Source: Sutterella megalosphaeroides | GTDB lineage: Bacteria; Pseudomonadota; Gammaproteobacteria; Burkholderiales; Burkholderiaceae_F | Length of the DNA stretch: 64,000 nucleotides | Assembly: GCF_003609995.1 (NCBI RefSeq) | Contig: NZ_AP018786.1 | Span: 2,056,001-2,120,000, forward strand | Direction of reading: 5' to 3' | Part shown: piece by piece, positions 35,420 through 45,382 of the stretch | How the letters are laid out: the number at the start of each line of letters is the position of its first letter | Numbering within the stretch: position 1 is the stretch's first letter | Position numbers and translations under genes: made by a program | The notes under the pieces: model-generated | What the model was told of the DNA's origin: nothing | What the model saw: the letters and a program-made list of their open reading frames with translations, nothing else | Database searches by the model: none

Positions 35420-35772
35420 GTGGGGAAAATTGCGGGAAATGAGGTTGAACGAAAAAACGTGCGCGTCTCGTACACAGCTCGTACGCGTCACGCACGAAAA
35501 CCGAGACAAGTTCTACGAACGGATCTCCCGTTCGAGGTGAATACGCAGGCGTTTGCGAAATATACGCAGGAGATCGCGCGTTCGCCTTCCGTTTTCCCCG
35601 AAGCATTTCTCGGAAAGCGAGACAAGCATCTTTCACCAAACGATCGCGAATCGAGCAGCCTCAAACGAGATTTGCTGCGACGGAAAATGAAAAAGACCCC
35701 GAATCCGGAGCCCTTTCCTTTATTTTCAGCGACCTCCGCGGCCGCTTCCGTTTTGACTCACCTTCGCGGGAG
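35420..35772. other. Intergenic region upstream of the porin
   Basis: About 350 bp. It contains a direct repeat ATACGCAGG (about 35541-35549 and 35564-35572), a likely regulatory element for the porin promoter, and the terminator of the upstream permease gene. No ORF of interest. Confidence 0.45.
35688..35712 (-). terminator. Intrinsic terminator of the amino acid permease gene
   Basis: On the minus strand a GGCTCCG/CGGGGTC stem (two G-T pairs) with GATT loop is followed by TTTTTCATTTT. It lies 60 bp past the permease stop. Confidence 0.65.
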
Positions 35773-37224
35773 TCAGTCGTCCGCACCTTCGAGCGCCGTC
35801 GCACCCGCGGTTTGCGAACCAGTCTCCGTTGCCGCAGCCTTGCGTCGCTTTTCGATCCGCGCATGGATCGCATAGCAGAGGATCACGAACGGAATCCCCG
35901 TCCAGAGCGCCGCCTGCTGCCGCTCGTCAAAGGCCAAGCCCACGAGCGACCCCGCGCACATGAGGCCGCCCAGGATCGGGAGGAACGGGAAAAGGGGCGC
36001 CCGGTAGCGAAGCATCTCCAAGGTCTTCCCCGACTTCAGCCAACGGCGGCGGAAGTTGTAGTGCGAGAGGCAAATCGACCCCCAGACGATCAGCGCCGAA
36101 AAGCCCGTGATGCTCGTCAAAACGATCAAAACCGTATCGGCCGCAAAGACGCCCGAAAGAAGCGCGAGCATCCCGCCCGCAAGCGCTACGGCGAGCGCCC
36201 GCACGGGAACGCCCCGCTCGTTTTGTTCGGCGAGTTTCTTCGGAAGCAACCCCTCGTACGCAAGCGACCAGATCATGCGGCCCGAGGCGTAGAGCCCCGA
36301 ATTCGCGGCGGAAAGCACCGCCGTGAGGATCACGAAGTTGAGGATGTCGGTCGCGTACGGAATCCCGAGTCGTTCGAAAACGACGATGAAGGGGCTCTTC
36401 GTGACGCCCGCCGTTTCAACCGGAACGAGTGCGGCGAGCACCAGAACGGTTCCCATAAAGAAAACCACGAGACGGATCACGGTCGTACGGATCGCCATCG
36501 GAATGACGTGCTCGGGGCTTTCCGTTTCACCGGCCGCAACGCCGATCAATTCGGTCCCGAGGAATGCAAACGTCACGGTCGTCATGGCGGCAAAGACGGG
36601 CGCGAGCCCGTTCGGGAACCACCCGTGCGCCGTGATGTTCGAGAAGTAGGGGGTCGGCGACCCGTCCGAGAGCGGCAGAATCCCGAAGATCGCCAGGCCC
36701 CCGAAGAGGATCACGATCTGGATCATCACGACCTTGACGAGCGAAAAGACGAATTCGCCTTCCGCAAAGAGCCGGGTCGAGAAGAAATTCATCACGGCAA
36801 GGAGCGCAAGGAACACCGCACACCACATCCAGATTTCGACGTTCGGGAACCAGTACGCCATCGAGAAGGCGGCGGCGAGGAGGTTCGTGCCCATCGCCAC
36901 CACCCACGTCACCATATAGAGCATCGCCGCCGTAAAGCCCGTGGCGGGCGAAATGAAGGCGGATGCAAAGGTGTGGATGCTCCCCGTCACGGGCATCGCG
37001 ACCGAGAGTTCCCCCAAGCTCTGCATCACGGCGTAGATCATGAGCGCCCCCGCGGCGTACGCAAGAAGCGTCCCGAAGGCCCCGGCCGACGCGATCATCC
37101 CCCCTGTATTAAAGAAGAGCCCCGTACCGATCACGCCGCCGAGCGAGAGCATGATGAGGTGACGAGCCTTCATCGTTCGTTGAAATCGGCCCGAAGCCCC
37201 GTTGTCCGAATCCGCTGTATCCAT
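35773..37224 (-). CDS. APC-family amino acid permease
   Basis: 483 residues, 12 predicted spans. N-terminal [25 protein letters not shown] is the amino-acid-binding unwound helix of the amino acid transporter (LysP/MmuP/ProY) group; [24 protein letters not shown] is the conserved TM6-TM7 segment. ATG 37224 has GGGAGA upstream. A close paralogue lies at 56938-58368. Substrate not determined. Confidence 0.9.
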   Translation of the reverse strand: MDTADSDNGASGRFQRTMKARHLIMLSLGGVIGTGLFFNTGGMIASAGAFGTLLAYAAGALMIYAVMQSLGELSVAMPVTGSIHTFASAFISPATGFTAAMLYMVTWVVAMGTNLLAAAFSMAYWFPNVEIWMWCAVFLALLAVMNFFSTRLFAEGEFVFSLVKVVMIQIVILFGGLAIFGILPLSDGSPTPYFSNITAHGWFPNGLAPVFAAMTTVTFAFLGTELIGVAAGETESPEHVIPMAIRTTVIRLVVFFMGTVLVLAALVPVETAGVTKSPFIVVFERLGIPYATDILNFVILTAVLSAANSGLYASGRMIWSLAYEGLLPKKLAEQNERGVPVRALAVALAGGMLALLSGVFAADTVLIVLTSITGFSALIVWGSICLSHYNFRRRWLKSGKTLEMLRYRAPLFPFLPILGGLMCAGSLVGLAFDERQQAALWTGIPFVILCYAIHARIEKRRKAAATETGSQTAGATALEGADD

Positions 37225-37460
37225 GCGCTCTCCCTGTGAATGGAACCAACCCCCGAGAAATCGGGGACGAAATTCTGAGAATAGCACCGCTCTCGTTATC
37301 CCGTACATAGAAGCACTTAATTTTTCCTATCGAAAGGTGCCGATGCGTTCGGCTTCGCAGGACAACAGTGCGCACAAAGAGAGGGATGGAGCGGCACCTG
37401 CGGTTCTGAACGCTCCCGAACGCTTCCAAAGCTTCCGAACGGCCGCCCGCCTCGGACAGC

Positions 37461-37466
37461 TACAAT
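37461..37466 (+). promoter_or_regulatory. Possible -10 box of the pseudouridine synthase gene
   Basis: GCTACAAT with TACAAT at 37461-37466, 42 bases before the ATG. No strong -35 at 17 bases. The rest of 37225-37507 holds no gene. Confidence 0.3.
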
Positions 37467-37507
37467 GAGGGCCTTTTTCATTCCTTCAGACCATCCGTCG
37501 ATTCCCC

Positions 37508-38890
37508 ATGCTCATTCGCCGCCTCTTGGGTGAGCGCGACCTCGAAGCGCTCGGTCCGCTCCCCGACCTCCTTCCGAACCTCTGGTACGGTGCGCCGCAC
37601 CCGGCGCTCGTGCGCCTGAGGGATGCGGTTCGAAGCGGAAATTTTTTCCCGTACGAGGCCGCAGGACTTTGCGGTCGCACGGGGGCGGGCCTTTTCGTCG
37701 GGCCCCGAGGGGTGGAGCTGGTCGTCGCGCACGAACCCTTTCGCGAGCCCGAACGGGACGAGGGGTCGCGGCTTCCGGCCGCCGACCGCCTCGCGGGCAC
37801 GGTCGAAGCGGCGGCCTTCGAATTTGCGGCGAAAACGACCGAGCTCGTCGACGCCCGCGGGGAAACCTTTCGGCTCTTCGACTTCGCCGAAGCGCTTTTT
37901 GCCGCGAAGCCCCTCAAAATCGCCCGCGGAGGCGGTGCGGGGCTCAATCTCACGCGCGCGCACTGGATGCGCGCGCTCCTCGATGCGCCTTCGGCCCCCG
38001 CACCCCGAATTTTGAACGCCGCCCATGCGACGGGAGCGGGGCTTTTGCGGCTTTACGGCGAATGGTGGGAAGGGCCCTCCCCCGTCTTCGACGTGAAGCA
38101 CCCCTTGATGTGGCTCGCGCCCCGCACGACCGTGAAGCCCCTCGTCGAAAGGCTTCTTGCCGATACGCCGACCGCGGCCGACCCGCGGCTTACCGACCCG
38201 CGGGTGCTCGCAAAGCGCCCCGAGATCGTGGCGGAGACGGACGATTGGGTTGTGATCGTGAAGCCCTCGGGCCTTCTGTCGGTTCCGGGGACCTTGGGGC
38301 TTGACGACGCAATGACGCTCACGGCACGCATGATTGCTCAAGGCTCGGCCCCCGACACCGTCACCCTCACCCCCGTTCACCGGCTCGACATGGATACGTC
38401 GGGCCTGCTCGTCTATTCGAAGAACACCGAGGCGACGCGCGCGCTGATGGCAGCCTTTCGCGAAGGGCGCGTCGAGAAGCGCTACGAAGCGATTTTGGAA
38501 GGCGTGCTCGATCCCGCGGTGCCCGAGTCGGGCGAAATCGCGTTTCCCCTTACCACCCATCCGCTCGACCGCCTGCGCCAGTGTGCGGCGGAAGGCGGGC
38601 GCGCGTCCGTCACCCGCTACGCGGTGCTTGCGCGCGGGCGAAGCCGCACGCACGTCGCGCTCGAGCCTGTAACGGGGCGCACGCATCAGCTGCGCCTTCA
38701 CGCCGCGCACCCCCTGGGGCTCGGCACCCCCATTCTCGGCGACCCCTATTACGGTCCCGCGGGGCTTGCCGCGGAGACGCCCGAGACGCCCCTGTGCCTG
38801 CACGCGCGGCTCCTTTCGTTCGACGACCCGCGCACGGGTGAGCGGCTCCGGTTCGAGGCGCCCGCGCCCTTCGAGGGGCTCCTCTTCTGA
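37508..38890 (+). CDS. RluA-family pseudouridine synthase with N-terminal extension
   Basis: 460 residues. The C-terminal half is a RluA-type catalytic domain: DDWVVIVKPSGLLSVPG, HRLDMDTSGLLVYSKN with catalytic Asp in HRLDMDTSG, and VTGRTHQLRLHAAHPLG. It would make pseudouridine in 23S rRNA or tRNA. The first 220 residues are an extension of unknown fold; no S4 domain is visible. Which RNA position it modifies is unknown. Confidence 0.88.
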   Translation: MLIRRLLGERDLEALGPLPDLLPNLWYGAPHPALVRLRDAVRSGNFFPYEAAGLCGRTGAGLFVGPRGVELVVAHEPFREPERDEGSRLPAADRLAGTVEAAAFEFAAKTTELVDARGETFRLFDFAEALFAAKPLKIARGGGAGLNLTRAHWMRALLDAPSAPAPRILNAAHATGAGLLRLYGEWWEGPSPVFDVKHPLMWLAPRTTVKPLVERLLADTPTAADPRLTDPRVLAKRPEIVAETDDWVVIVKPSGLLSVPGTLGLDDAMTLTARMIAQGSAPDTVTLTPVHRLDMDTSGLLVYSKNTEATRALMAAFREGRVEKRYEAILEGVLDPAVPESGEIAFPLTTHPLDRLRQCAAEGGRASVTRYAVLARGRSRTHVALEPVTGRTHQLRLHAAHPLGLGTPILGDPYYGPAGLAAETPETPLCLHARLLSFDDPRTGERLRFEAPAPFEGLLF

Positions 38891-39024
38891 ACCCGCAAAC
38901 GACGAAAACGTGCCGGGCGGATGACATGAGGGTAACGGACGAATGGCGGAAGGATCGGGTGGGTCCCGTCGAACTCTCCTCAAGGGAGGACGCCCGCACG
39001 AATGTCATACACCCGAACGGCGTA

Positions 39025-39053
39025 TTGCACTTCCGTCCGATCGGGCGTATAAA
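39025..39053 (+). promoter_or_regulatory. Promoter of copA
   Basis: TTGCAC at 39025-39030 and TATAAA at 39048-39053, spacer 17 bases, 40 bases before the ATG. Spacer length is normal, unlike the 19-20 base spacers of CueR-activated promoters, so a MerR-type activator is not indicated by spacing. Confidence 0.6.
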
Positions 39054-39092
39054 TTTTCGAATCCCGATTGAGTCTCGTTTGCATTTCCCGCC

Positions 39093-41810
39093 ATGACCAA
39101 ACCGACCGAATCCAACGAATCCGCCGCCCCCGCCGCCGACGGCGGCGTCTGCCCCGCGTTGGCGCATCTGCGCTTCGACGTGACCGGGATGAGCTGCTCG
39201 GCGTGCTCGGCCCGCGTCGAGCGTGCCGTCGAGGCACTTCCCGAAGCGCGCGACGTCGCGGTGAACCTTCTGAAAAACACCCTCACCGTAACGGCTCCGG
39301 CCGAGAGCGCCGACGCAATCGTCGAGGCCGTGCGCCGTGCGGGGTACGACGCGATGCCGACGGGCGGCACGGGCGGAAAAGGGAACGCCAAGAGTGCCGC
39401 TCGATCTTCCTCGGGCTCGGACGCTTCGCCCGCCGCGCGCGAAGCCCAACGCGTCAAGCGCGAAATGACCGTTCGCCTTGTGGGGTCGCTCGTCTTTTTG
39501 ATTCCCCTCATGACGCTCTCCATGGGGCCGATGCTGGGCATTCCTCTCCCCGCATGGCTTTCGCCCCCCGAAGGGGTGCTGGCGAACGCGCAGCTTCAGA
39601 TGTTTTTGTCGCTCGGACCCGCGTACCTCAACCGCGCGTTTTTCTTCCGGGGCTTCAAGGCGCTCGTCGATCGCGCGCCCAACATGGATTCACTCGTTGC
39701 GGTGGGCTCGGGCGCCTCGTACCTCTACGGCTTCTGGGCGCTCGTTGCGATGAGCGTCGCGCTCGGAGCTGGCGAAACGGACCGCGTCGCGCACCTCGCG
39801 CATAACCTCTACTTCGAAGGGGGTGCGATGATTCTCACCCTCATCACGATCGGCAAAGCCCTCGAAGCGCGCGCCAAGGGGAAAACCTCCGAAGCCGTCG
39901 AAAAGCTCGTCAACCTCGCTCCCCGCGAAGCGATCGTGGTGCGCGACGGACGCGAAATGACGGTGCCGCGCGAAGAGGTCCTCGCGGGCGAAACCGTTGT
40001 CGTCAAAACCGGGATGACGATTCCCGTCGACGGCGTGGTGCTCGAAGGGACGGGGTCGGTGGACGAATCCGCCATGACGGGCGAGAGCCTTCCCGTGACG
40101 AAACGTGCGGGCGACACCGTGACGGGTGCGACCCACCTCGTCGCGGGCTACGTCACCGTGCGCGCAACGGGTGTCGGCGAAGACACGGCGCTTGCGCGCA
40201 TCATCCGGCTTGTGGACGAAACGACCTCGTCGAAAGCCCCTGTTGCGAGGCTTGCGGACCGGATTTCGGGCGTGTTCGTCCCCGTCGTGATCCTCATTGC
40301 CCTCGCAACCGCTCTCGTGTGGCTGGCGCTCGGGGCGACCTTTGAGACCGCCTTCACGCATGCCGTCTCGGTGCTTGTCATCTCCTGCCCCTGCGCGTTG
40401 GGGCTCGCCACCCCCACGGCCGTCATGGTCGGGACGGGTCAGGGGGCGCTGCGCGGGATTCTTTTCAAAAACGCGACGGCTCTGGAAACGCTTCAGTCGG
40501 TCACGCACGTCGTTCTCGACAAGACGGGGACCGTCACCGAAGGGAAGCCCTCCGTCACGGGGACGAAGGCCGCGATCCCGGGGCTTGAGTCGGCTCTTTT
40601 GATGACGGCGGCGTCGCTCGAAGCGGGGTCCGAGCACCCGCTCGGGGCCGCGATTCTTGCGGCCGCGCGCGAAGCAAAGCTCCCCTTGCAGGCCGCCTGC
40701 GACTTCCGCCAGTTTGCGGGGCTCGGCATCTCGGGGAAAATCGGGAAGAAAACCTATTTCGTCGGGAACGCGGACTTTGCGGAGCGCGTCGTAGGGACGC
40801 TGCCCGAAGCGCTGCGCATAGAAGCCGAAGACGCCGCCCGTTCGGGTGAAACGCCTCTTTGGACGGGGTCTTCGTCGGAGGCTTTGACGGTGGACGGCCG
40901 CGCTCCGGAAGGCGCCGCAGCAAGTCTTCTCGGTCTCATTCGCGTGGCCGACACCGTGAAGCACGATTCGGCCGCGGCGGTCGAGGCCCTTAAAGGCCTC
41001 GGGCTCACGGTCGTGATGCTCACGGGCGACAACGCCGTGACGGCGAAGGCCGTGGCGCGCAAGGTGGGCATTGACGAAGTCGTCGCGGGCGTTCTTCCCG
41101 ACGGCAAAGCCCGCACGGTCGCGGACCTGCGCGCGGCCGGGCACAAGGTGCTCATGGTCGGGGACGGCATCAACGACGCTCCGGCACTTGCCGCCGCCGA
41201 TGCGGGCGCTGCGGTCGGGCGCGGGACGGACGTGGCGCTCGAATGCGCCGACGTCGTTTTGATGCGCGATTCGCTCCTTGACGTCGTCGCCGCCGTGGAA
41301 CTTTCGCGCTCGACCCTCAAAAACATCCGCGAAAACCTCTTCTGGGCCTTCATCTACAATGCGATCGGCATTCCGGTGGCGGCGGGCCTTTTTGCGGCGC
41401 AGGGCTTGAACCTCAACCCGATGATGGCGGCTGCCGCCATGAGCCTTTCGTCCTTCTGCGTCGTGACGAATGCACTGCGCCTGCGGCGCTTCCGCCCGAA
41501 GGCGTCCGAGACGGCGCGCCTTGCGATCGACAACTCCGAACTCACCACCTCGTCGGCTGCGACCGGCACTCACACCAAGGAAAAAATCGTCATGGAAAAA
41601 ATCGTTCACATCGAAGGCATGCACTGCGGCCACTGCACCGCGAACGTCGAAAAGGGTCTCGGGGCGGTCCCCGGGGTCGAGTCCGTCAAGGCGGACCTCG
41701 AAAAGAAGCTCGCCCGCGTCGAAGCCGAAGACTTCGTCACGGACGAACTCCTCATCGCGACCGTGAACGGTCTCGGCTTCAAGGCGACGTCGGTGGAAAC
41801 CGTAAAGTAA
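39093..41810 (+). CDS. copA: Cu(+)-exporting P1B-type ATPase with N- and C-terminal metal-binding domains
   Basis: 905 residues. An N-terminal HMA domain (GMSCSAC, about 33-39) is followed by membrane spans, actuator motif TGES, the CPC ion-binding motif in [17 protein letters not shown], phosphorylation site DKTGT and the [10 protein letters not shown] hinge. After the last spans a linker leads to a second HMA (residues 834-905; GMHCGHC). Exports cytoplasmic Cu(I). The C-terminal HMA has its own SD and ATG and may also be made alone (see the copZ entry). Followed by a strong terminator. Confidence 0.94.
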   Translation: MTKPTESNESAAPAADGGVCPALAHLRFDVTGMSCSACSARVERAVEALPEARDVAVNLLKNTLTVTAPAESADAIVEAVRRAGYDAMPTGGTGGKGNAKSAARSSSGSDASPAAREAQRVKREMTVRLVGSLVFLIPLMTLSMGPMLGIPLPAWLSPPEGVLANAQLQMFLSLGPAYLNRAFFFRGFKALVDRAPNMDSLVAVGSGASYLYGFWALVAMSVALGAGETDRVAHLAHNLYFEGGAMILTLITIGKALEARAKGKTSEAVEKLVNLAPREAIVVRDGREMTVPREEVLAGETVVVKTGMTIPVDGVVLEGTGSVDESAMTGESLPVTKRAGDTVTGATHLVAGYVTVRATGVGEDTALARIIRLVDETTSSKAPVARLADRISGVFVPVVILIALATALVWLALGATFETAFTHAVSVLVISCPCALGLATPTAVMVGTGQGALRGILFKNATALETLQSVTHVVLDKTGTVTEGKPSVTGTKAAIPGLESALLMTAASLEAGSEHPLGAAILAAAREAKLPLQAACDFRQFAGLGISGKIGKKTYFVGNADFAERVVGTLPEALRIEAEDAARSGETPLWTGSSSEALTVDGRAPEGAAASLLGLIRVADTVKHDSAAAVEALKGLGLTVVMLTGDNAVTAKAVARKVGIDEVVAGVLPDGKARTVADLRAAGHKVLMVGDGINDAPALAAADAGAAVGRGTDVALECADVVLMRDSLLDVVAAVELSRSTLKNIRENLFWAFIYNAIGIPVAAGLFAAQGLNLNPMMAAAAMSLSSFCVVTNALRLRRFRPKASETARLAIDNSELTTSSAATGTHTKEKIVMEKIVHIEGMHCGHCTANVEKGLGAVPGVESVKADLEKKLARVEAEDFVTDELLIATVNGLGFKATSVETVK
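41592..41810 (+). CDS. Putative internal CopZ-like copper chaperone (in-frame within copA)
   Basis: An in-frame ATG at 41592 with AAGGA about ten bases upstream would give a free 72-residue protein ([20 protein letters not shown]...[11 protein letters not shown]), exactly CopZ-sized with the CxxC metal site. It shares the copA stop. Whether the internal start is used is not known; an alternative is that the domain works only as part of CopA. In E. coli a CopZ-like fragment is made from copA by frameshift, which shows such dual products exist. Confidence 0.45.
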   Translation: MEKIVHIEGMHCGHCTANVEKGLGAVPGVESVKADLEKKLARVEAEDFVTDELLIATVNGLGFKATSVETVK

Positions 41811-41876
41811 GCCTTCACTTCAAGCCGAATGCTTGAGCTTCTCATGAGGCCGCTGCGCCTCATGAAGCTCCTGGAA

Positions 41877-41912
41877 AAAAGGCGAAGTCCGAAAGACTTC
41901 GCCTTTTCGTTT
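41877..41912. terminator. Bidirectional intrinsic terminator after copA
   Basis: Perfect stem AAAAGGCGAAGTC/GACTTCGCCTTTT with CGAAA loop, A-run before and TTTTCGTTTT after. Confidence 0.92.
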
Positions 41913-42172
41913 TCGGTCGGTGCGATCCGAACGCCGACACCCCGGGCGTTTCCCTTTATCGAATCTCACCGACCCCAAGAACGTAACCGCAGCCGGTCTT
42001 CCTCGCGGAGAGGAAGTCCTTCGCGACTCGGGCGCCGCGTCCTTGAAAGAGAGTTTCGCACGGGTGTGCGTCAGATCATGTCGCACGCAAACACGACCGG
42101 TGCTCCGATTTTGTTTTCCTCTCTTTTCGAACGGGAACGCGCGAACCGCGAGAAAGGCCGCGGAAGCCCCAC

Positions 42173-42242
42173 AAAAAAATCGACCGCCCTTCGCAAGCGT
42201 CCCCGATTCGGTTCGGGGCGGCTGCCAAGAACGGTCGACGAG
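42173..42242 (-). terminator. Large structured element ending in a T-run
   Basis: On the minus strand an outer stem TCGACCG/CGGTCGA encloses an inner CCCCGA/TCGGGG hairpin and is followed directly by TTTTTTTGT. It reads as a terminator for the upstream phosphoribosyltransferase transcript (stop at 42309, about 65 bp before the element) but is larger than normal and could be the end of a small RNA. Confidence 0.55.
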
Positions 42243-42308
42243 TCCGGAATACGGGGAGTCGGACGAAAACGGAATTCGTCTCTTCCCCCCCTATTCGGCC
42301 TTATTCAA

Positions 42309-42896
42309 TCATTCCACCTCTTTGAGGCTCTTGATCGGCGTGAACGTGCCGTCTTCGTTCGGACGGAAGACGTAGTGTTCCTTGAGGTAGATGATGTCCT
42401 TGCGGTCGACCGCTTCGAGTTCGGCGAGAATCGCCGCGCGCGCGACGACGTTCGCACCCGCCGCGACGGCGAGGTTTTCGATGGCGGCAAGCGACTCGCC
42501 CGTGGCGATCACGTCGTCGATCAGAGCGACGCGCTTCCCGCGAATCTTCTCGGCCTCAACGCCGTCGAGCCACAGGGTCTGCTCCTTCTGGGTCGTGACG
42601 GACCGCGCCGAGAAGCAGATGGCGTTTTGCATGTAGGGCTTCTTGCTCTTACGCGCCACGACGAATTCCTTCATCCCCATGAGGCGGCTCATTTCGTACG
42701 TGAGGCAGATCCCCTTCGCTTCGGCGGTCATGAGGACGTCCACTTCCGGGAGGCGCTTCACGAGTTCGGGAGCGACCGTCTGAACGAGTTCCGTGTCGGA
42801 AAGGCACACGAAGCTCGCGAGCGCGAGGTTGTCGGCCACGCGCACGTAGGGAAGTTTGCGCTTGAGACCGCAGATTTCGAAGTCAAAGTATTTCAC
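42309..42896 (-). CDS. Purine-type phosphoribosyltransferase
   Basis: 195 residues. The PRPP-binding motif is RVALIDDVIATGESLAAIENL (about 115-135 from the start, shown here in part). The N-terminal half (VKYFDFEICGLKRKLPYVRV, LMTAEAKGICLTYEMSRLMG) resembles adenine or xanthine phosphoribosyltransferases that salvage free bases with PRPP. The GTG at 42896 has GGAG about ten bases upstream, so it is preferred to an upstream ATG at 42926. Which purine base is used is unsure. Confidence 0.82.
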   Translation of the reverse strand: MKYFDFEICGLKRKLPYVRVADNLALASFVCLSDTELVQTVAPELVKRLPEVDVLMTAEAKGICLTYEMSRLMGMKEFVVARKSKKPYMQNAICFSARSVTTQKEQTLWLDGVEAEKIRGKRVALIDDVIATGESLAAIENLAVAAGANVVARAAILAELEAVDRKDIIYLKEHYVFRPNEDGTFTPIKSLKEVE

Positions 42897-43140
42897 GAGG
42901 AATCTCCGAGAAAAAAATACAAACAACGGGAAACTGTTGCGTCATCCGTGCGGGGGGCGCGTCGCCCCGGGGGGCATTCCGGCGGGGTTGAATCCGCCGG
43001 TTCGATCGGCGCGAAGGAGGGCCGTGAGCGCGGTCCCCGAAAAAGAGGGAGCGGGACCGCGGGGGCCTGCCATCTGGTCGATCGACTCGAGGCGACTTGG
43101 GGTTGAAGGGTAAATAAAAAAACCAAACGGGTGTGAGTAC

Positions 43141-44685
43141 TCACTTGAACTCTACGAGCACGCGCCCCGTCATCTCCGCGGGCGGCTCCACCCCCATGAG
43201 GGCGAGCACCGTGGGCGCGACGTCGGCGAGCACGCCCGAGTCGACCGAGGCGACGCGATCGGAGACGACCACGATCGGGACGGGGTTCGTCGAGTGCGCC
43301 GTGTTGGGGGAGCCGTCGGGGTTGACCGCGTTGTCGGCGTTTCCGTGGTCGGCGATCTGTACGACCTCGTAGCCCGCAGCCGTTGCCGCTTCGACGACCG
43401 TCTTCGCCGCTTCGTCGACCGCGCGCACCGCGGCTTCGATCGCGGGATAGACGCCCGTGTGCCCGACCATGTCGCCGTTGGCGAAGTTGAGCGCCACGAA
43501 GTCGTACGTCCCCGCGGCAAGTGCCGCGGCGAGCTTTTCGGCCACTTCCGGAGCGCTCATTTCGGGCTTCAAGTCGTAGGTCGCGACCTTCGGGCTCGGA
43601 ACGAGAATGCGGTCTTCGCCTTCGAACGTCTCTTCGCGGCCGCCGTTCAAGAAGAACGTCACGTGCGCGTACTTTTCGGTTTCCGCGATCCGCAACTGCT
43701 TGAGGCCCTTCGACGCGACCCATTCGCCGATCGTGTTGACGACGTTTTCTTTCGGGAAGAGGACATGCAACCCCCGGAACTTCGCGTCGTACGGGGTCAT
43801 CGTCGCAAAGTAAAGGGGCATCGGTTCCATCCCCTCGACGGCTTCCTGCGTGAGAACGCTCGTCAACTCTTTGGCACGGTCGTTGCGGAAGTTGAGGAAG
43901 AGCACCGCGTCCTTCGCGCGAATCCGACCGACGGGCGAACCCGCCTCGTCCGCGAGCACGACGGGCTTCACGAATTCGTCGGTAACGCCCGCGGCGTAGG
44001 AGGCTTCGAGTGCGGCGACGAGGTCGCACGACGCTTCGCCTTCGCCCTTCGTGAGAAGATCGTAAGCAACGCGCACGCGCTCCCAGCGCTTGTCGCGGTC
44101 CATTGCGTAGTAGCGACCGACGAGGCTCGCCACGCGGCCGCCGAGTTCACCCGAGGCGCACTTCGCCGTGACGGCCTTGAGGAAGCCGAGGCCGCTCTTC
44201 GGGTCGGTGTCGCGCCCGTCGGTGAAGGCATGGACGAACGTGCGATCGGACACCCCTTCTTCGAGCGCGAGCTTCATGAAGCGCTCGAGATGTTCGTTCG
44301 ACGCGTGCACGCCCCCGTCGGAGAAAAGCCCCATCAGGTGCAAGGCCGCTCCCGTCGACTTCACGTATTCAAAGAGCGCGCGCACTTCGGGGTTGGCGGC
44401 GAGCGCCTCGGGCGAGTCCGCCTCGGCGCGGCACGCGCGGTTGATTTTCACGAGATCCTGAAAGACCACGCGGCCCGCGCCGATATTGAGGTGTCCGACT
44501 TCGGAATTCCCCATCTGCCCTTCGGGCAGCCCCACGGCGAGCCCGTCGGTACGCAGTTCGGCATGCGGCCAACGTTCGGCCAGAGCCGTCAGAAACGGCG
44601 GACGAACGGCGGAAATCACGTCGGCGGCGGAACCGTCGCCCCGTCCCCAACCGTCGAGAATCATCAAAAGGACCTTGCGGCTCAT
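43141..44685 (-). CDS. gpmI: 2,3-bisphosphoglycerate-independent phosphoglycerate mutase
   Basis: 514-residue Mn-dependent enzyme that interconverts 3- and 2-phosphoglycerate. It starts [14 protein letters not shown] (metal Asp), and has [23 protein letters not shown] (catalytic Ser62-type), later [12 protein letters not shown] and IADHGNADN (metal His/Asp). The SD GAGGT precedes the ATG. In an organism with few sugar genes it would mainly serve gluconeogenesis. Confidence 0.95.
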   Translation of the reverse strand: MSRKVLLMILDGWGRGDGSAADVISAVRPPFLTALAERWPHAELRTDGLAVGLPEGQMGNSEVGHLNIGAGRVVFQDLVKINRACRAEADSPEALAANPEVRALFEYVKSTGAALHLMGLFSDGGVHASNEHLERFMKLALEEGVSDRTFVHAFTDGRDTDPKSGLGFLKAVTAKCASGELGGRVASLVGRYYAMDRDKRWERVRVAYDLLTKGEGEASCDLVAALEASYAAGVTDEFVKPVVLADEAGSPVGRIRAKDAVLFLNFRNDRAKELTSVLTQEAVEGMEPMPLYFATMTPYDAKFRGLHVLFPKENVVNTIGEWVASKGLKQLRIAETEKYAHVTFFLNGGREETFEGEDRILVPSPKVATYDLKPEMSAPEVAEKLAAALAAGTYDFVALNFANGDMVGHTGVYPAIEAAVRAVDEAAKTVVEAATAAGYEVVQIADHGNADNAVNPDGSPNTAHSTNPVPIVVVSDRVASVDSGVLADVAPTVLALMGVEPPAEMTGRVLVEFK

Positions 44686-44831
44686 CGGTTAACCTCGTTT
44701 GCTGTCAATTCAACCTACGCAAACCCGACGTTCGGGGTTTGCGGCTCGTTTGGGCCATGCGCGTCGCGCAATCGGGCGCCCGGTTTCGAAACCGTCGGCT
44801 TTGAAACCGGGGCGCGCTCCAATGGTGAGGA

Positions 44832-45374
44832 TTATTGCAGACCGTCGCGGTTGAGTTCTCCGCCCTGGGTGAGAATCAGCTCCTTCAAAAGCCGCGCGAG
44901 CGTTGCGCGGTGTTCGGGAGAGATTCCGCCCACGATCTGCCGCTCCACCTCGACGTGCGACGTGACGGCTTTGAGCGTCAGTTCCCGCCCCGCCTCGGTT
45001 GCTTCGAGGATCACGCCGCGTCGGTCCTCGGGATCGGTGCGGCGCACGAGCCAGCCCTTTTCCTCGAGCTTTTTGATGCGGTTCGAAAGCCCCCCCGAAG
45101 AGATGAGAATCTTTTCCTGGAGGATTTTCGGCGTGATCGTACGGCCGGGATTGCGCGTCAGGACGGCGAGCACCTCGAATTCGCCCCGGTTCAGGCCGAA
45201 GCGCGCGAGATTCTCGTCGACGCGACGCGCGATGTAGTAACTCATCCGCACGAGACGCGCAACGACCGGGATCCCGTCCGTATGAAGGTCGGGCACCTCG
45301 GCGAGCCACTCTTCTTCGAGCGAATCGACGAAGTCCCGGAGGTCGCGCACGTTGGCGTCGGGTTGCGACTGCAT
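44832..45374 (-). CDS. MarR-family transcriptional regulator
   Basis: 180 residues. A winged helix-turn-helix core spans about residues 50-145: GLNRGEFEVLAVLTRNPGRTITPKILQEKILISSGGLSNRIKKLEEKGWLVRRTDPEDRRGVI in pattern (recognition helix SSGGLSNRIKKLEEKG, wing DPEDRRGV). MarR proteins usually repress nearby genes and respond to small aromatic ligands. It follows abgA by eight bases in the same operon, so p-aminobenzoyl-type ligands are a reasonable guess. Confidence 0.9.
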   Translation of the reverse strand: MQSQPDANVRDLRDFVDSLEEEWLAEVPDLHTDGIPVVARLVRMSYYIARRVDENLARFGLNRGEFEVLAVLTRNPGRTITPKILQEKILISSGGLSNRIKKLEEKGWLVRRTDPEDRRGVILEATEAGRELTLKAVTSHVEVERQIVGGISPEHRATLARLLKELILTQGGELNRDGLQ

Positions 45375-45382
45375 CTCGCCGA

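Larger units (their letters stand above)
41811..42308. other. Intergenic region between copA and the phosphoribosyltransferase gene
   Basis: About 500 bp between convergent genes. It holds a hairpin GAGCTTCTCATGAGGC/GCCTCATGAAGCTC (about 41835-41870), the copA terminator, and a large structured element on the minus strand (42173-42242). No protein gene is evident in 41913-42172. Confidence 0.5.

Noticed and set aside
39690-41633. 647-codon minus-strand ORF opposite copA
   Set aside because: Antisense shadow; the copA frame carries all P-type ATPase motifs.
43131-43142. GTGAGTACTCAC palindrome at the gpmI stop with a nearby T-run on the minus strand
   Set aside because: The palindrome has no loop and the T-run is not directly next to it, so it is not listed as a terminator.
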